Notes: a model not told the origin generated them from the letters alone. Positions 52,093 through 61,343 are shown, counted from the stretch's first letter. The stretch is 64,000 nt of DNA from Polynucleobacter sp. CS-Odin-A6 (GCF_018882095.1 NZ_JACVPD010000004.1:186001-250000); one strand, 5' to 3'. Numbers and translations are program-made.

Positions 52093-52824
52093 TTATTTCA
52101 AAGCTTCTTTTTGTAGTTGCGTTAAATCACGAATGCCTGCTTCGGCCAAATCTAACAAAGCGTTTAATTCTGGGCGGGAGAAAGTAGCACCTTCAGCAGT
52201 GCCTTGCACTTCGATCATGCCGCCTTTACCGGTCATGACGACATTCATATCCGTATCGCAGGAGGAGTCTTCTGGATAGTCTAGATCAAGTACAGGTACG
52301 CCTTGATAGATACCAACGGAAATTGCAGCAACGCTATCTATGATGGGATCCGCTTTAAGTGCACCGCTCTTAAGAAGGATATTCACAGCATCCCTTGCGG
52401 CAACATAGGCGCCGGTAATAGCGGCAGTTCTAGTGCCACCATCGGCTTGCAAGACATCGCAATCGAGATGAATCGTGCGTTCACCTAATATTTTTAAATC
52501 AAAGACGCTTCGCATCGCACGGCCAATGAGACGCTGAATCTCTTGGGTACGCCCAGATTGTTTGCCACGAGCCGCTTCACGATCGCTACGGGTGTGGGTG
52601 GAGCGGGGAAGCATGCCGTATTCGGCGGTAACCCAACCTTCGCCAGAGCCCTTTTTATGAGGAGGGACCTTTTCCAAGATACTGGCTGTACAGAGGACTT
52701 TGGTATCGCCAAACGCAATTAGGACTGAGCCCTCTGCATGCTTAGTAAAAGCGCGGTCAATGGTGACAGGGCGTAACTGTATTGGGGTACGGCCACTAGG
52801 ACGGGTGATGTTGGGCTTACTCAT
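52093..52824 (-). CDS. rph: Ribonuclease PH
   Basis: It trims the 3' ends of tRNA precursors with phosphate. The 243 residues include [13 protein letters not shown] at the start, [58 protein letters not shown] and the [22 protein letters not shown] segment, all RNase PH signatures. It is first in rph-rdgB-hemW and divergent from yicC. Confidence 0.96.
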   Translation of the reverse strand: MSKPNITRPSGRTPIQLRPVTIDRAFTKHAEGSVLIAFGDTKVLCTASILEKVPPHKKGSGEGWVTAEYGMLPRSTHTRSDREAARGKQSGRTQEIQRLIGRAMRSVFDLKILGERTIHLDCDVLQADGGTRTAAITGAYVAARDAVNILLKSGALKADPIIDSVAAISVGIYQGVPVLDLDYPEDSSCDTDMNVVMTGKGGMIEVQGTAEGATFSRPELNALLDLAEAGIRDLTQLQKEALK

Positions 52825-52856
52825 GGGGCATGTTCCTAAAGATCTACAATGTCCCT

Positions 52857-53798
52857 ATGATATCGAGCATGACTGGTTATGGCAGCGCTTCTCACCAAGT
52901 TTCTCTAGGAAATGGCGTGGTTGCTGATCTGCAGGTGGAATGTCGGGCTGTGAATAGCCGCTTTCTGGATTTAGGCTTTCGTCTGCCAGACGAGTGTCGT
53001 GGGGCTGAGCCTGCTCTTCGGGAGCTCGCTACTCAAAGCCTTTCTCGAGGTAAGGTGGAGTTTCGTGCTGCATGGCGGGTGAATGCTGGCATGGCTGGAG
53101 CCAGCAAAGCCAATCCGCACGCTCTAGGCGCCATCAATCAAGATCGCCTTGAAGCTTTAAATACGCTGCAAGAAAAAGCTCAGGAAGCCTTTCCAAAGGC
53201 GCAAGCGCTTAGCATTGCCGAAGTACTGCGTTGGCCTGGCATTGTTTCTGAGCCTAGAGGCGAAGAAGAGGGTTGGATTGCCGCTACGGTTGAAGCAGGG
53301 CGTGCCGCTCTGGCCGCTTTGATGGATAGTCGTCATGCTGAAGGCATGGCCTTGGTGACGGTACTTACTCACATTACCGCCAAGATGCGGGAGATCGTCA
53401 AAACACTTGAGCCCAAGGTGCCAGTTTATGTGACTCAGTATCAAGAAAAGCTCACGGAGCGCCTGGCTGAAGCCTTAGCTGCCCAAGAGCACGGAAAAAG
53501 TCACGGTGGGTCTGGCACTGAGTTGATGGAGCGGATTCGTCAGGAAGTGGTTCTTTATGCCGTCCGTATCGATGTTGCAGAAGAATTTGCAAGGCTGAAG
53601 ACCCATCTTCAAGTGGCAGATACTGCGCTAGCAGGTAAGGGCCCCGTAGGTAAACGTTTGGATTTCTTGATGCAAGAACTGAATCGTGAAGCCAATACCT
53701 TAAGCTCTAAATCGGTTTCTGAAGAATGTACCCAAGCGGCTTTAGAGCTGAAGCTTTTGATTGAGCAGATGCGTGAACAGGTGCAAAATTTAGAGTAA
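52857..53798 (+). CDS. yicC: YicC family endoribonuclease
   Basis: This is a member of the YicC family, shown in enterobacteria to act in RNA turnover. The ATG at 52857 gives the usual start MISSMTGYGSA; a start at 52830 would add 9 untypical residues. Of 313 residues the N-terminal YicC_N domain has ECRAVNSRFLDLGFRLPDECRG, and the C-terminal DUF1732 domain ends RLDFLMQELNREANTLSSKSVSEEC...LIEQMREQVQNLE. It is 18 bases before gmk, the common order yicC-gmk-rpoZ-spoT. Confidence 0.93.
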   Translation: MISSMTGYGSASHQVSLGNGVVADLQVECRAVNSRFLDLGFRLPDECRGAEPALRELATQSLSRGKVEFRAAWRVNAGMAGASKANPHALGAINQDRLEALNTLQEKAQEAFPKAQALSIAEVLRWPGIVSEPRGEEEGWIAATVEAGRAALAALMDSRHAEGMALVTVLTHITAKMREIVKTLEPKVPVYVTQYQEKLTERLAEALAAQEHGKSHGGSGTELMERIRQEVVLYAVRIDVAEEFARLKTHLQVADTALAGKGPVGKRLDFLMQELNREANTLSSKSVSEECTQAALELKLLIEQMREQVQNLE

Positions 53799-53816
53799 AT
53801 GACATTTATATAAATC

Positions 53817-54470
53817 ATGATGTCCAGCCCCAAACTCAAGCCTAATTTTTCCCCCGCATACCAAGGCAGTATGTTGATGATCGTCGCCCCATCAGGTGCG
53901 GGCAAATCCTCTTTGGTGAATGCTTTATTGCAAGAAGATGCTGCTCTGAAGCTGTCTTTATCCACTACCACTCGTGCACCCCGCCCCGGTGAGATAGATG
54001 GCAAGGACTATCGATTTATCGCCCGAGAAGAATTCATTGCCGAGCGTGAGCAAGGTCTTTTTTTAGAGCACGCAGAAGTGCATGGCAATTTTTACGGTAC
54101 TTCAAAGGCCTGGATCGAGACCCAAATGAAAACCGGGCGTGATGTCGTGCTTGAGATCGATTGGCAGGGCGCCCAACAGATTCGTCAAATCATTCCAGAA
54201 GTGCAGTGGATCTTTATCTTCCCGCCTTCATTCGAGGCCCTTGAAGAACGCTTGCGCAAAAGAGGGCAGGATGATGAGGCAACTATTCAGAGAAGATTAG
54301 CCGCTGCGCATTTAGAGCTCCAACACGCTCATGAGGCAGATTTTATTGTGATTAACGATGATTTTGAGCAGGCATTGATTGATTTGCGGCAAGTGGTGGC
54401 TGCTAGCCGTCTGCGCTCAGGACCGATTATGGCTCGGAACCCCGCGCTTTTAAGGCGACTTGGGGTGTAA
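53817..54470 (+). CDS. gmk: Guanylate kinase
   Basis: It phosphorylates GMP to GDP. In 217 residues it has the P-loop [12 protein letters not shown] (about residues 22-33), the GMP-binding [32 protein letters not shown] and [12 protein letters not shown]. The end of the LID region is [15 protein letters not shown]. It is followed by rpoZ after 44 bases. A start at 53820 is equally possible. Confidence 0.96.
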   Translation: MMSSPKLKPNFSPAYQGSMLMIVAPSGAGKSSLVNALLQEDAALKLSLSTTTRAPRPGEIDGKDYRFIAREEFIAEREQGLFLEHAEVHGNFYGTSKAWIETQMKTGRDVVLEIDWQGAQQIRQIIPEVQWIFIFPPSFEALEERLRKRGQDDEATIQRRLAAAHLELQHAHEADFIVINDDFEQALIDLRQVVAASRLRSGPIMARNPALLRRLGV

Positions 54471-54514
54471 TCAGTTATTCTATAGGTATTGAAGCTAAAT
54501 TAAGTGAGTTCAGC

Positions 54515-54718
54515 ATGGCCCGTATTACTGTAGAAGATTGTCTAAAAACTATCCCTAATCGTTTTGAGCTTGTATTGGCAGCGACTTATCGCGCACGTCA
54601 ATTAGTTCAAGGTCACTCCCCACGCGTTGAGTCCAGAGATAAAGCAACGGTTGTTGCGTTGCGTGAAGTTGCTGCTGGTGTAACAGACCGTGACATGTTG
54701 ACCAAAGTACCTTTGTAA
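54515..54718 (+). CDS. rpoZ: RNA polymerase omega subunit
   Basis: It supports assembly of RNA polymerase and the ppGpp response. The 67-residue product starts [30 protein letters not shown] (in part) and has the usual [13 protein letters not shown] end. Immediate neighbours gmk and spoT are the standard partners; it has its own short gap, and spoT starts 15 bases later. Confidence 0.97.
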   Translation: MARITVEDCLKTIPNRFELVLAATYRARQLVQGHSPRVESRDKATVVALREVAAGVTDRDMLTKVPL

Positions 54719-54733
54719 TTCAGGGGTTCCATT

Positions 54734-57079
54734 GTGGAGCTCCCCTTAGGTGATCTAAATACTCCGGCATCCAAAGGTCGGGTTTCGCCTGAAGAGGCTG
54801 CTGAAAGCGGTCAGTCCTCGATCCTTGCCACACTGTTGGCACAATCTAGTCGACATTTATTTGGTCCTACCTCAGCACCATCGCTCCCACTAAAGCATCA
54901 AGTTGTCTCTATTGAGGGACTCATTTCTAAGTTAGGCTATTTGAAGCCGGACGAAATGACTTTAATTAAGAAGGCTTTTCATTTTGCTGATGCCGCCCAC
55001 TTAGGTCAGTATCGACATAGTGGTGAGCCCTACATTACCCATCCTGTTGCAGTGGCAGAGCTGTGCGCCACTTGGCGTTTGGATGTGTCCTCCATCATGG
55101 CTGCACTGCTGCATGATGTGATTGAAGATACGGGCTGCACTCAGGGTGACCTGGTTGGAAAGTTTGGTAGCAAAGTTGCCGAGCTAGTAGAGGGCCTAAC
55201 GAAGCTCGATAAGCTGGAGTTTCAGAGCCATGCTGAAGCGCAAGCTGAAAGCTTCCGCAAAATGTTTATGGCCATGGCACGCGATGTCCGAGTCATTTTG
55301 GTCAAGCTGGCAGATCGTACTCACAATATGCGAACCCTAGATGCTGTTCCAATGGAAAAGCGTCGTCGGGTTGCAACCGAGACCGTTGAGATTTATGCTC
55401 CGATTGCTCACCGTCTTGGCCTGAATGTGATCTATCGTGACTTACAAGATTTAAGTTTCCGTTTTTCCACGCCTATGCGCTTTCGGGTGATTGAAGGGGC
55501 TGTGAAGCGGGCGCGCGGTAATCGTAAGGAGATGGTTGAAAAGATTTTGCAGAATACGAGGTTGGCGTTTGCAAAAGCGAATCTAGAGGTAGATCTGCAG
55601 GGCCGAGAAAAAACCCTCTTTAGTATTTACAACAAAATGCGCCGAAAGCGTTTGAGTTTTTCTCAGGTGCTCGATGTCTATGCCTTCAGAGTCACCGTGA
55701 ACTCAATTGATGAGTGTTACCGTGCTTTAGGTTTATTGCACTCCCTTTACAAGCCGATGCCAGGAAAGTTTAAGGATTACGTCGCGATTCCTAAGCTTAA
55801 TGGTTACCAATCTCTGCACACGACGCTTTTGGGGCCATCTGGTGTGCCGGTGGAGTTTCAAATTCGGACGGGTGATATGCACGCTGTTGCTGAAGCAGGT
55901 GTTGCAGCACACTGGGCATACAAAGATGGCTCTCCCGATATGAGCGAGGTGCAAAACCGCGCTCATCAGTGGTTGCAATCGTTGATTGATATTCAAGACA
56001 GTAGTGGTGATTCACAAGAATTCCTAGAGCACGTCAAAATTGATTTGTTCCCGGATGCGGTTTATGTCTTCACTCCTAAGGGTCAGATTAGAGCCTTGCC
56101 ACGCGGTGCCACCGCCTTAGACTTTGCTTATTCCATTCATAGTGATGTAGGCAATACCTGTGTGGCTGTCAAAATTAATGGCATGCAACTTCCTTTGCGG
56201 AGTGAATTGAAGAATGGTGACATCGTTGAGGTATTGACTTCAGCGAATTCTCAACCTAATCCGGGTTGGCTGGCCTTTGTTAGGACCGGTAAAGCGCGTG
56301 CCTCGATTCGTCATTCACTTAAGACCAAGCACTATGCAGAGTCTTTACAATTGGGTGAGCGTCTTTTAGCAAGTGCCTTGCGTCAGCAGGGCGTAGATGC
56401 TGGCCTTTTATCTCCAGAGATTTGGGAAAAGCTCCTGCATTGGACTGGTGATAAAACGCGCGAAGAGGGATGTGTCAATATTGCGCTTGGTCGCAGGTCG
56501 CCTCAAGAGCTGGCTATTCGTTTGAAGATTTTGATTGATGATGAGGGTGGCACTGAACAAATGCGCTTGGGTGCAACGGATTGGGTTTCTCCTCAGCAAG
56601 AAATCGCTTCACACCATCATCAGCGTCAAGCCATTTTAGTTGACGGTCGTGAGGGTAACTCCATTAGCTTTCAAACTTGTTGCCATCCGATTCCGGGCGA
56701 CAACATCATCGGTTACCTTGGTAAGGGTGAGGGTTTGCAAGTGCATACCAATGACTGCTCGGTTGCTCTGCGTATGCTGTCAAAAGATAGCGATAAATGG
56801 GTGGAGGTCGAGTGGGGTAAAGAAGTGAATCGGGAGTTTGAGGTGGATCTAGCAATTGATACTCGTCAAGGTAAAGGAGTGCTTGCAAGAGTCGCTAGTA
56901 GCGTGACCGCAGCAGACTCCAACATCATGAACGTTTCAATGGATGATCGCTATAAAGAAGACGCGGTCACTATTCGCTTCACGATTCAGGTCTCTGATCG
57001 TTTCCATTTATCTAAAGTCATGCGCAGTCTGCGTACAAATCATGATGTGATGCGCGTAACTCGGGTCAGGGTCAGTTAA
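54734..57079 (+). CDS. spoT: Bifunctional (p)ppGpp synthetase/hydrolase SpoT-like
   Basis: This long RSH protein (781 residues) makes and breaks (p)ppGpp. Domains: HD hydrolase (about residues 75-220, HDVIEDTG at about 124 with intact His-Asp), synthetase (about 265-400; YRDLQDLSFRF, EKTLFSIYNKM, FKDYVAIPKLNGYQSLHTTLL), TGS (about 435-500), zinc-finger-like CCHPIPGDNI, and a C-terminal ACT domain (about 700-781). Both catalytic halves look complete, so it is bifunctional. Translation starts with GTG at 54734 preceded by AGGGG. It is the last gene of gmk-rpoZ-spoT and is convergent with greB. Confidence 0.95.
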   Translation: MELPLGDLNTPASKGRVSPEEAAESGQSSILATLLAQSSRHLFGPTSAPSLPLKHQVVSIEGLISKLGYLKPDEMTLIKKAFHFADAAHLGQYRHSGEPYITHPVAVAELCATWRLDVSSIMAALLHDVIEDTGCTQGDLVGKFGSKVAELVEGLTKLDKLEFQSHAEAQAESFRKMFMAMARDVRVILVKLADRTHNMRTLDAVPMEKRRRVATETVEIYAPIAHRLGLNVIYRDLQDLSFRFSTPMRFRVIEGAVKRARGNRKEMVEKILQNTRLAFAKANLEVDLQGREKTLFSIYNKMRRKRLSFSQVLDVYAFRVTVNSIDECYRALGLLHSLYKPMPGKFKDYVAIPKLNGYQSLHTTLLGPSGVPVEFQIRTGDMHAVAEAGVAAHWAYKDGSPDMSEVQNRAHQWLQSLIDIQDSSGDSQEFLEHVKIDLFPDAVYVFTPKGQIRALPRGATALDFAYSIHSDVGNTCVAVKINGMQLPLRSELKNGDIVEVLTSANSQPNPGWLAFVRTGKARASIRHSLKTKHYAESLQLGERLLASALRQQGVDAGLLSPEIWEKLLHWTGDKTREEGCVNIALGRRSPQELAIRLKILIDDEGGTEQMRLGATDWVSPQQEIASHHHQRQAILVDGREGNSISFQTCCHPIPGDNIIGYLGKGEGLQVHTNDCSVALRMLSKDSDKWVEVEWGKEVNREFEVDLAIDTRQGKGVLARVASSVTAADSNIMNVSMDDRYKEDAVTIRFTIQVSDRFHLSKVMRSLRTNHDVMRVTRVRVS

Positions 57080-57094
57080 ATTACTCAGCCTAAA

Positions 57095-57595
57095 TTACTG
57101 ATATTGAACCTCTAAGATTTCTATTTCAGTAGGGCCAGTAGGCGTCTGAATCTTGACGCAATCACCTACACGGGATTTAATTAAGGCTTTAGCAATGGGG
57201 GATACCCAACTCACATGACCCTGATCTAAATCGACCTCATCGACTCCCACAATTGTGATGGTGGTTTCTTTTTCGGAGTCGATGCCTTCGAGGTTTAGGT
57301 AGGTGACGGTAGCCCCAAAAAAGACTTGTTCGGCATCAGCGCCCCCAGACTTTCGGGTCTGATTGTCGACAACGACAGCAAATTCAAGGCGTTGATTGAG
57401 AAAGCGAATACGGCGATCGATCTCCCGCAAACGTTTTTTTCCGTAAATATAGTCCCCATTTTCGGAGCGATCACCATTGGAGGCAGCCCAGTGAACAACC
57501 TTTACTACCTCAGGCCGATCCTGGTTTAGAAGCTGTAAAAGCTCGCTTTTAATGCGTTCATGACCAGCCGGGGTAATGTAGTTCTTCTCTTCCAT
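57095..57595 (-). CDS. greB: Transcription elongation factor GreB
   Basis: It rescues arrested RNA polymerase by stimulating transcript cleavage. The ATG at 57593-57595 opens MEEKNYITPAGHERIKSEL, the normal start, giving 166 residues; the frame continues upstream into tRNA-Arg only by chance. The coiled-coil N-terminal domain has SNGDRSENGDYIYGKKRLREIDRRI with the basic patch and the tip acidic residues, and the C-terminal FKBP-like domain has GVDEVDLDQGHVSWVSPIAKAL, more GreB- than GreA-like. Confidence 0.94.
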   Translation of the reverse strand: MEEKNYITPAGHERIKSELLQLLNQDRPEVVKVVHWAASNGDRSENGDYIYGKKRLREIDRRIRFLNQRLEFAVVVDNQTRKSGGADAEQVFFGATVTYLNLEGIDSEKETTITIVGVDEVDLDQGHVSWVSPIAKALIKSRVGDCVKIQTPTGPTEIEILEVQYQ

Positions 57596-57613
57596 GGCAT
57601 AATTATGACTGTT

Positions 57614-57690
57614 GCGGCTGTAGCTCAGTTGGATAGAGTACTTGGCTACGAACCAAGGGGTCGTGGGTTCAATTCCTGCCAGCCGCACCA
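57614..57690 (+). tRNA. tRNA-Arg (ACG)
   Basis: The gene is 77 bases with encoded CCA. The acceptor GCGGCTG pairs with CAGCCGC, the anticodon loop CTACGAA carries ACG, and the T-loop is GTTCAATTC. It is divergent from greB, with which it shares a 18-base gap. Confidence 0.97.
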
Positions 57691-57699
57691 TACTACATA

Positions 57700-57725
57700 A
57701 GGGTCTCCCGTCAGGGAGGCCCTTT
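57700..57725 (+). terminator. Terminator after tRNA-Arg(ACG)
   Basis: Stem GGGTCTCCC / GGGAGGCCC (one wobble pair) with loop GTCA and a T-rich tail. Confidence 0.8.
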
Positions 57726-57729
57726 CTAT

Positions 57730-57861
57730 TTGCATAATAGAATGAATTTTGCATAATAGAATCCACTTTTTAGGTCTCTATTGCCTAATTTACCGCCTGC
57801 AGAGCCATATAGAATATGAGCCCTCTATTAATCTTGCTTTAATTGGCTTGCATAATAGAAT
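57730..57861 (+). repeat. Three copies of TTGCATAATAGAAT
   Basis: Exact 14-bp copies are at 57730-57743, 57749-57762 and 57848-57861 in otherwise empty DNA between tRNA-Arg and the thioredoxin gene. The first two are 19 bases apart. The rest of 57862-58146 holds only a doubtful 76-residue minus-strand frame. Function unknown. Confidence 0.6.
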
Positions 57862-58146
57862 TAATCTGCATTTTAAATTTCCCACAATTATTTTCTTCAA
57901 TCTCCCAAGAATTAAGTCCCATGCTTTGGTGATTATTTTTGTTATTTTTAATTGCATCACGACTACATATGGCCGCTTTTGTATCTACAGCAGTCTTTCG
58001 AATAAAGTTTTTTATGGGTTCTGACCGGCAGAGTTCGGCCAATAGCAGACGTAAGAGCAGAGAATTCATATCAAAATACCGTATCTGCGCTATGCTGAGT
58101 AATCAAGGCGACAATCTTCGCACTGTTTGTTAATAATGGAGAGACT

Positions 58147-58527
58147 ATGAAATCAATTTATAAACTTTTTTTGTTTTTTGCACTAACTCAATCGGCATTG
58201 GTATTTGCCGCAGGCCAACCCTTCAATCAAGACCAATTTAATACCTTAATGAAAGAAGGTAAGCCTATCGTGGTCCATGTCCATGCGCCATGGTGCTCTA
58301 ACTGTAAAGCTCAAGACCCCATAATTAACTCTGAAATCAATTCACCTGCTTATAAAGGCGTTACATTTCTTGAGCTCGACTTTGATACACAAAAAAAGGT
58401 GCTTAAAGAATTTAATGTTTCTACGCAAAGCACAATCTTAGTCTTTAAGCAGGGTAAAGAAGTGGGTCGCTTAACAGGCAATACTAAAGCCGTAGACATT
58501 GAAGCACTGACAAAAAAAGCGATTTGA
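58147..58527 (+). CDS. Periplasmic thioredoxin-like protein
   Basis: The 126-residue product has a signal peptide (cleavage after about residue 22) and a thioredoxin fold. The active site is APWCSNC (Cys50, Cys53), unlike the usual CGPC, in line with thiol-disulfide carriers fed by CcdA/DsbD. VNVSTQSTILVFKQGKEVGRL supplies the cis-Pro-equivalent region (STQSTI rather than PT). The stop overlaps the start of the ccdA-like gene (TGATG), so the pair is an operon. AATAATGGAGAG is the ribosome region. Confidence 0.88.
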   Translation: MKSIYKLFLFFALTQSALVFAAGQPFNQDQFNTLMKEGKPIVVHVHAPWCSNCKAQDPIINSEINSPAYKGVTFLELDFDTQKKVLKEFNVSTQSTILVFKQGKEVGRLTGNTKAVDIEALTKKAI

Positions 58528-59255
58528 TGGAATTTAGTATTGGGACCTATGCCATTGCTTTGCTGGCGGGAGCTTTATCGACGCTCTCTCCCTGTGTTTT
58601 GCCTTTACTCCCCATCATCATTGGTTCATCAGTAGCAGAGCATAAAGCAGGCCCTTTTGTGCTTGCTGCGGGTATGGCACTCTCCTTTGCCATGATTGGC
58701 ACGATGCTCGCTAGTGTTGGTGTGAGTATTGGCTTAAATCAAAATAGCTTTCGCTTTGTTGCTGCTATCGTAATGATGCTAATCGGTATTGTTCTGATCT
58801 CCAAAAATCTTCAGGAGCGTTTTGCTGTGGCTAGCTCAGGAATCAGTAATGCTGGTAATAGTTTATTGGCCAAAGTCTCAATTGGTGGCTTAAAAGGTCA
58901 ATTTGTCATTGGTGTTTTATTAGGCCTTGTCTGGAGTCCCTGCGTAGGACCCACTTTGGGAGCAGTGATTACGATTGCGAGTCAGGGCTCTAATCTCATC
59001 AAAGTAGCATTGATGATGGGAGTCTTTGGATTGGGTGCTGCTTTGCCTATTGTTATTCTGGGATTACTCTCAAGAGAGGCAATGCTCAAAGCAAAGCTGA
59101 AGCTACAAGGCGCTGGCGGCATTGGAAAGATGATTTTAGGAACTTTCTTAATCGTTGTGGGTTTAGCTATTTTATCCGGCCAGGATAAGAAGGTGGAGGA
59201 GTTCTTGACTGTTCACTCACCAGAATGGCTCACTGAGCTGACTACTCGTTTTTAA
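58527..59255 (+). CDS. ccdA: CcdA/DsbD-type inner-membrane thiol reductase
   Basis: It passes electrons from cytoplasmic thioredoxin to periplasmic thioredoxin-like proteins. The 242-residue chain has six helices and the two conserved membrane cysteines, Cys23 in LSPCVLPLLP and Cys139 in WSPCVGPTLG. The ATG at 58527 overlaps the upstream stop by one base. The periplasmic partner is the gene directly before it, so the electron donor and acceptor are coupled. The downstream target is unknown. Confidence 0.9.
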   Translation: MEFSIGTYAIALLAGALSTLSPCVLPLLPIIIGSSVAEHKAGPFVLAAGMALSFAMIGTMLASVGVSIGLNQNSFRFVAAIVMMLIGIVLISKNLQERFAVASSGISNAGNSLLAKVSIGGLKGQFVIGVLLGLVWSPCVGPTLGAVITIASQGSNLIKVALMMGVFGLGAALPIVILGLLSREAMLKAKLKLQGAGGIGKMILGTFLIVVGLAILSGQDKKVEEFLTVHSPEWLTELTTRF

Positions 59256-59373
59256 TCTGATGATTTTGGTCATGCTGATTTAACAATGCTTTGTATAGCT
59301 CTTGCCTTAAGCTAAGGAGTATATTTAACCAATCATCATTCGAATTTACTACTTATTAGAAAGAGGTTTCCCA

Positions 59374-59910
59374 ATGTTATTGCCCCGTCAAGCCACTCCT
59401 GCATTAAGCGTTCCTACCTTGCATCATGGCACTTTTGATCTGGCCAAAGATGCTGCTGAGAATTTCACATTAGCAGTATTTTATCGCGGTCTACATTGCC
59501 CAATATGCGCAAAGTACCTATTGGAATTAGCACGCCTAGTTCCTGAGTTTGAAAAACGTGGAGTTAAGGTAATTGCGATCTCTAGTGATACTAAAGAGCG
59601 CACCGAGCAAATGGCTGAAAAACTCAATGCCCCAGAGCTGCGAATGGGCTACGGACTAAAGTTAGATGTTGCGCGTCAGTGGGGCCTCTATATCAGTACC
59701 TCACGCGGCTTAACGTCGATCAACATTGAAGAGCCGGCTTTATTCTCAGAGCCAGCAGTCTACATTGTGAGACCGGATACTACGCTTTATTACGGCGCTG
59801 TTCAAACGATGCCATTTGCACGCCCCAATTTCACTGAGTTATTAGGCGCGATTGATTTTGCATTAGCTAAAGATTATCCAGCGCGTGGTGAATATACTGG
59901 TGCCGTATAA
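59374..59910 (+). CDS. AhpC/TSA family peroxiredoxin-like protein
   Basis: This 178-residue thioredoxin-fold protein has the active segment YRGLHCPICAKYLLEL with Cys42 and Cys45 (a CPIC form rather than the PxxxTxxC peroxidatic loop), VIAISSDTKERTEQMA, and LDVARQWGLYIS. It belongs to the alkyl-hydroperoxide-reductase-like/redoxin group; peroxidase activity is likely but not certain. No signal peptide is seen, so it is cytoplasmic. AGAAAGAGG precedes the ATG. Confidence 0.85.
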   Translation: MLLPRQATPALSVPTLHHGTFDLAKDAAENFTLAVFYRGLHCPICAKYLLELARLVPEFEKRGVKVIAISSDTKERTEQMAEKLNAPELRMGYGLKLDVARQWGLYISTSRGLTSINIEEPALFSEPAVYIVRPDTTLYYGAVQTMPFARPNFTELLGAIDFALAKDYPARGEYTGAV

Positions 59911-59952
59911 GAGACTTTAGATTGATGAGATTAAAAGATAGGAGTTGAAGAG

Positions 59953-60342
59953 ATGCCTTTTGTGCGAATTGATTTAGGTAAGCAATACCCCGATGGAGTA
60001 GCGCAACAAGTCGGAGATATTGTGTATCAGGCGATGATTCATCATATTAATGTGCCTCCTGATGATAAGTTTCAGGTAATTACTAAACATGATGCAGATG
60101 AATTAGTAATCCCTAAAAGCTATCTAGGTATTGAATATTCCCCAGGCATCATCTTCATTCAGGTGACTTTAAACGAGGGACGTAGCACTGAGCTCAAGAA
60201 GAAATTCTATAAGGTCATCTGCGATGGATTAGTTGAGAAGCTCCAAATTCGGCCAGAGGATATCGTCATTAACCTCGTAGAAGTAAATAAAGAAAATTGG
60301 TCATTTGGTCATGGCGAGATGCAATACGCGCCTAAGAATTAA
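59953..60342 (+). CDS. Tautomerase-superfamily protein
   Basis: This 129-residue protein has Pro directly after Met (MPFVRIDLG), the catalytic N-terminal proline of the 4-oxalocrotonate tautomerase fold, in a form of the size of malonate-semialdehyde-decarboxylase-like/Tautomerase_2 proteins. IFIQVTLNEGRSTELKKKFYKVICDGL and EDIVINLVEVNKENWSFGHGEMQY (in part) match this group. It follows the peroxiredoxin gene with AGGAG before the ATG. The substrate is unknown. Confidence 0.87.
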   Translation: MPFVRIDLGKQYPDGVAQQVGDIVYQAMIHHINVPPDDKFQVITKHDADELVIPKSYLGIEYSPGIIFIQVTLNEGRSTELKKKFYKVICDGLVEKLQIRPEDIVINLVEVNKENWSFGHGEMQYAPKN

Positions 60343-60393
60343 TTCCACCGGCCCCTGATATAGGTACATCCACACCCATATCCATCTATCAAT

Positions 60394-60885
60394 ATGACAT
60401 CTAAAATATTCCTCTGCCTATTTCTTATTTGGGCTCCACTAACTGCAAGCGCCCAGCTTCTCGACGCAATCCGTGGTCACGCACAAGATCTTAAGTCACG
60501 TTTTGAGGATAATCAAAAAGTTGAAGGCGAAATCATCAAGCGAGGACAAATTGATAAAAACGCTAAGGGCCAAGATTTGATACACAACTCCTCAGGCGAG
60601 TGGTTCTTAATCAAAGTGGGTAATCAATTGTTTTTACAATCCAGCGAGGACTTTAAGTCTAGCCCAGGACCGGACTATCATATCTATATCAGCAGTAAAC
60701 CCGCCATTAAAGATAATGATGAATTTAGCGCCCAACAGATTGAAGTCAGCCGCATTAAAAAGCCCAATGGCGCCGCATTCTATCTTTTAAAGACGCAAAA
60801 TCCAGAAGATGTAAACAGCATGTTGATTTGGTGTAAGCAATTTAAAGAGTACATCGGATCAGCTGATTTACGTGCCATCAAGTAA
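60394..60885 (+). CDS. Secreted DM13-domain protein
   Basis: The product has 163 residues, with a signal peptide (cleavage near residue 20) and a DM13 domain over most of the rest: LQSSEDFKSSPGPDYHIYIS, then a strand-rich middle, and the signature SMLIWCKQFKEYIGSADL with the conserved Cys near the end. DM13 is predicted to be a cytochrome-like redox domain with one Cys, consistent with the thiol-redox genes before it. The function in bacteria is not established. Confidence 0.88.
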   Translation: MTSKIFLCLFLIWAPLTASAQLLDAIRGHAQDLKSRFEDNQKVEGEIIKRGQIDKNAKGQDLIHNSSGEWFLIKVGNQLFLQSSEDFKSSPGPDYHIYISSKPAIKDNDEFSAQQIEVSRIKKPNGAAFYLLKTQNPEDVNSMLIWCKQFKEYIGSADLRAIK

Positions 60886-61077
60886 GCAAATGAAATACTT
60901 ATTTTTTGCTAAAAGCTTTTTATCGCAGTCCTGATGATGTGCCGTCGGTTTAACCGACTCTAAATCATTCAGGTCGCCAAGTAATTTCCCAGCAACACTC
61001 GTTGCACAGTTTATTACACAACCCCAACTTAAGAGTGTAAGTCATTGAATTTATTATACTCTTCAGCAGCCATGATT

Positions 61078-61123
61078 TCTTCTAAGGCGTAGGTCGCACG
61101 TTCGAATCGTGCTGGGCAGGCCA
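61078..61123 (+). repeat. tRNA-Arg(UCU) 3' half, probable att relic
   Basis: The anticodon-loop region CTTCTAA, variable part, T-stem GCACG / CGTGC with loop TTCGAAT, and acceptor 3' strand with CCA are recognisable, but no 5' half precedes it. Such 3' halves are left when an island inserts into a tRNA elsewhere or when an element is lost. Confidence 0.65.
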
Positions 61124-61278
61124 AATTCCCATCACTCTTTATATTAATCTAGATTGTTTTACTAGTTAGTTAGTTTGATCACAACTCGTGTTTGACTAAC
61201 CTAATGATCAGCTTATCGGGATATTGGCGATCTCTTTGACTATCGGCAACTCAGGGGAAATTATGACCCTGGGTTGGT

Positions 61279-61343
61279 AGTGTCGGTTTGACCCGACGGT
61301 GGCGTGTCCGATTACGTGACGGTCAGGGGGGGGCTCTTATAGG
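61279..61343 (+). repeat. Degenerate direct repeat, left copy
   Basis: It starts TAGTGTCGGTTTGACCCGAC and matches 62455-62519 across about 65 bases with gaps and several differences. GTCGG/CCGAC forms a hairpin at 61282-61297. Confidence 0.6.

Noticed and set aside
57596..57766. Extended N-terminus of GreB reading through the tRNA-Arg gene
   Set aside because: The extra 57 residues are a translation of the antisense of tRNA-Arg(ACG) and its flank; the ATG at 57595 gives the normal GreB start.
57839..58069. 76-residue minus-strand frame
   Set aside because: No ribosome site, low-complexity Asn/Lys-rich composition, and it ends in the TTGCATAATAGAAT repeat; probably chance.
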